Below the pieces are notes generated by a model. The model made no database searches, was not told the origin of the DNA, and saw only the letters and a program-made list of their open reading frames with translations. A DNA stretch of 64,000 nucleotides from the NCBI GenBank assembly GCA_036345935.2, contig JADWOT020000010.1, positions 8,193,576 to 8,257,575 of the forward strand. Reading direction: 5' to 3'. Source of the DNA: Taenia hydatigena. Lineage: Eukaryota > Platyhelminthes > Cestoda > Cyclophyllidea > Taeniidae. Shown here in pieces: positions 62,801-64,000 of this stretch (position 1 is the first letter of the stretch; each line of letters starts with the position of its first letter). Made by a program: the position numbers and the translations under genes.

Positions 62801-64000
62801 TTAAGGCATGAAGCGTGAGTAAAATAACAACATTATTAGCAGAGCTAATCACAACGCAGAGTATGAGACGAACCTCACGCTAATGAAGTAACCCACGAGC
62901 CCTTCAATTCGAGCCACATGGGGATAGTAAACGGCACTAGATTTAGGGAAGTGGTGATGTTGGCTCAACAGTGAGTGAATTGTCAAAACTACGGCAAATT
63001 ACAATGTGGTAACCACCACGCACATCTCCCACTCTATTGGTGGTTCAACGTTCTGCACAGTTCCATCAACCAATGCTTTCCAATTTGTGTCATTTCTAGA
63101 CAATGACATACACCATACACCCCATGTGGCTCGAAATGAAGGGCTTATGGGTTACTTCAGTATCGTGACATTCGTCTCACATACTCAGCGTTGTGATTAG
63201 CTCTGCTAATAACGTTGTTATCTCCTCACGCCTCATGCCTTAGAATTGTAATGCCAACTGCAGTTAGGGTTGTTGGGATGCTGAGGAAAACACTCGGTTG
63301 TAGGCAAACAAGCTGAAATAATTCTTGTGCGAAGTATTGATTGATGATACTGGGTGGGTGAATGAACCCGCTTAGTAGACTGAAGAAGGATGTACTTGTC
63401 ATCGCACAGCCCACTGCCACAGTTGTGGTGATTTTCCTGCTGCTTAGCTGAAACCAGCATTTATCACCAACGCTTTGTGCGAATATGTAGGTGACCTCTG
63501 GTGGCATTCCTAGTGAACGCCTTTTGCATATGAAACCAAAAACAATGGGGCGAGCAGAAATTAATTGCGTTAGGATGTGGGTGTAATCACAGTTCCATGC
63601 ACAGTTCCATTCAATTTCGACAGTACTACTTGCCTAATAATTCACACACATAGGATGAGGTGATGGTTGCCATTGCGTACCACACAAAATGAATTTCGTC
63701 GTGGGAATCTATTCCCTGCCAATGGTGTCATTTATTGTACTTCGCACTCAGCCTAACGTCGTTCGTTGGGACCTAATTGGTTTGATTATGCTGCCAAAGC
63801 CGATGGTGTGACTGTAATTGTTGCGCCAGTATTCCTCATGTCGTCTAAATCCTATTTTGTTTGAATTATTGCCACTGATTAGCCGATTCGACAATCAGTT
63901 TGGTGTTCGTTCCTTCCTTCTGCCTTACCTAGATACGCCATCACACTGCGTGATGCCGAGGCTCAATTAATTATAGTTAACAACATGTGCAATGTGTGGG
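56900..64000 (+). repeat. Right copy of the 7.1-kb direct segmental duplication
   Basis: Partner of 290-7400. It begins directly after the Ser/Thr-rich stretch and continues to the window edge, so the true copy is longer. Confidence 0.95.

Overview
The window reads as nuclear DNA of a flatworm, most likely a taeniid tapeworm (Taenia/Echinococcus group). There are no bacterial-style operons. The recognisable genes have small exons with GT..AG introns, TATA boxes and AATAAA signals, and they belong to the signal-peptide plus fibronectin type III (FN3) oncosphere antigen family (EG95 / 45W / TSOL type) known from taeniid cestodes. The genus is inferred from this family and from a GC content that looks like the low 40s by eye; no rRNA, tRNA or mitochondrial gene is present to confirm it.

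Genes: two intact FN3 antigen genes can be built exon by exon. The first (8693-9827, +) encodes a 227-residue secreted protein with two FN3 domains on phase 1-1 exons. The second (34137-32953, -) encodes a 153-residue EG95-like protein with one FN3 domain and a C-terminal GPI-type hydrophobic tail. Around them lie remains of the same family: a two-exon pseudogene with Trp changed to stop (28513-29121), FN3-like relics near 27089-27304 and 29351-29460, and orphan signal-peptide exons with a conserved promoter in both arms of a large palindrome (23615-23684 - and 36859-36928 +). About 8 relics or genes of one family in about 28 kb suggests an antigen gene cluster under birth-and-death turnover.

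Architecture: most of the window is repeats. (1) 290-7400 is repeated directly at 56900-64000 (about 98% by eye, offset about 56600). (2) 16450-25164 and 35412-44070 form a giant inverted repeat (about 97% in the inner part) around a 10.2-kb spacer that holds the EG95-like gene and the pseudogene. (3) Inside that spacer, 25165-26260 and 30690-31790 form a second, nested inverted repeat. (4) 12330-15150 is repeated directly at 44600-47160. (5) The 3' flank of the first gene (9825-10325) is repeated at 15183-15683, starting exactly at the stop codon. (6) The common building block, called R here, is an unclassified dispersed repeat that occurs in alternating orientation (- + - + -) and makes nested fold-back blocks; two blocks enclose a 1.1-1.3-kb cargo with an exon-like reading frame. 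(7) Two smaller repeats, S (three copies) and T (four copies), mark breakpoints.

Unique stretches (7720-8640, 10330-11450, 15690-16280, 26260-28100, 32430-32950, 49350-53600, 54330-55830) contain little that can be called. Most open frames in the repeats differ between copies by amino-acid-changing substitutions and look like chance ORFs.
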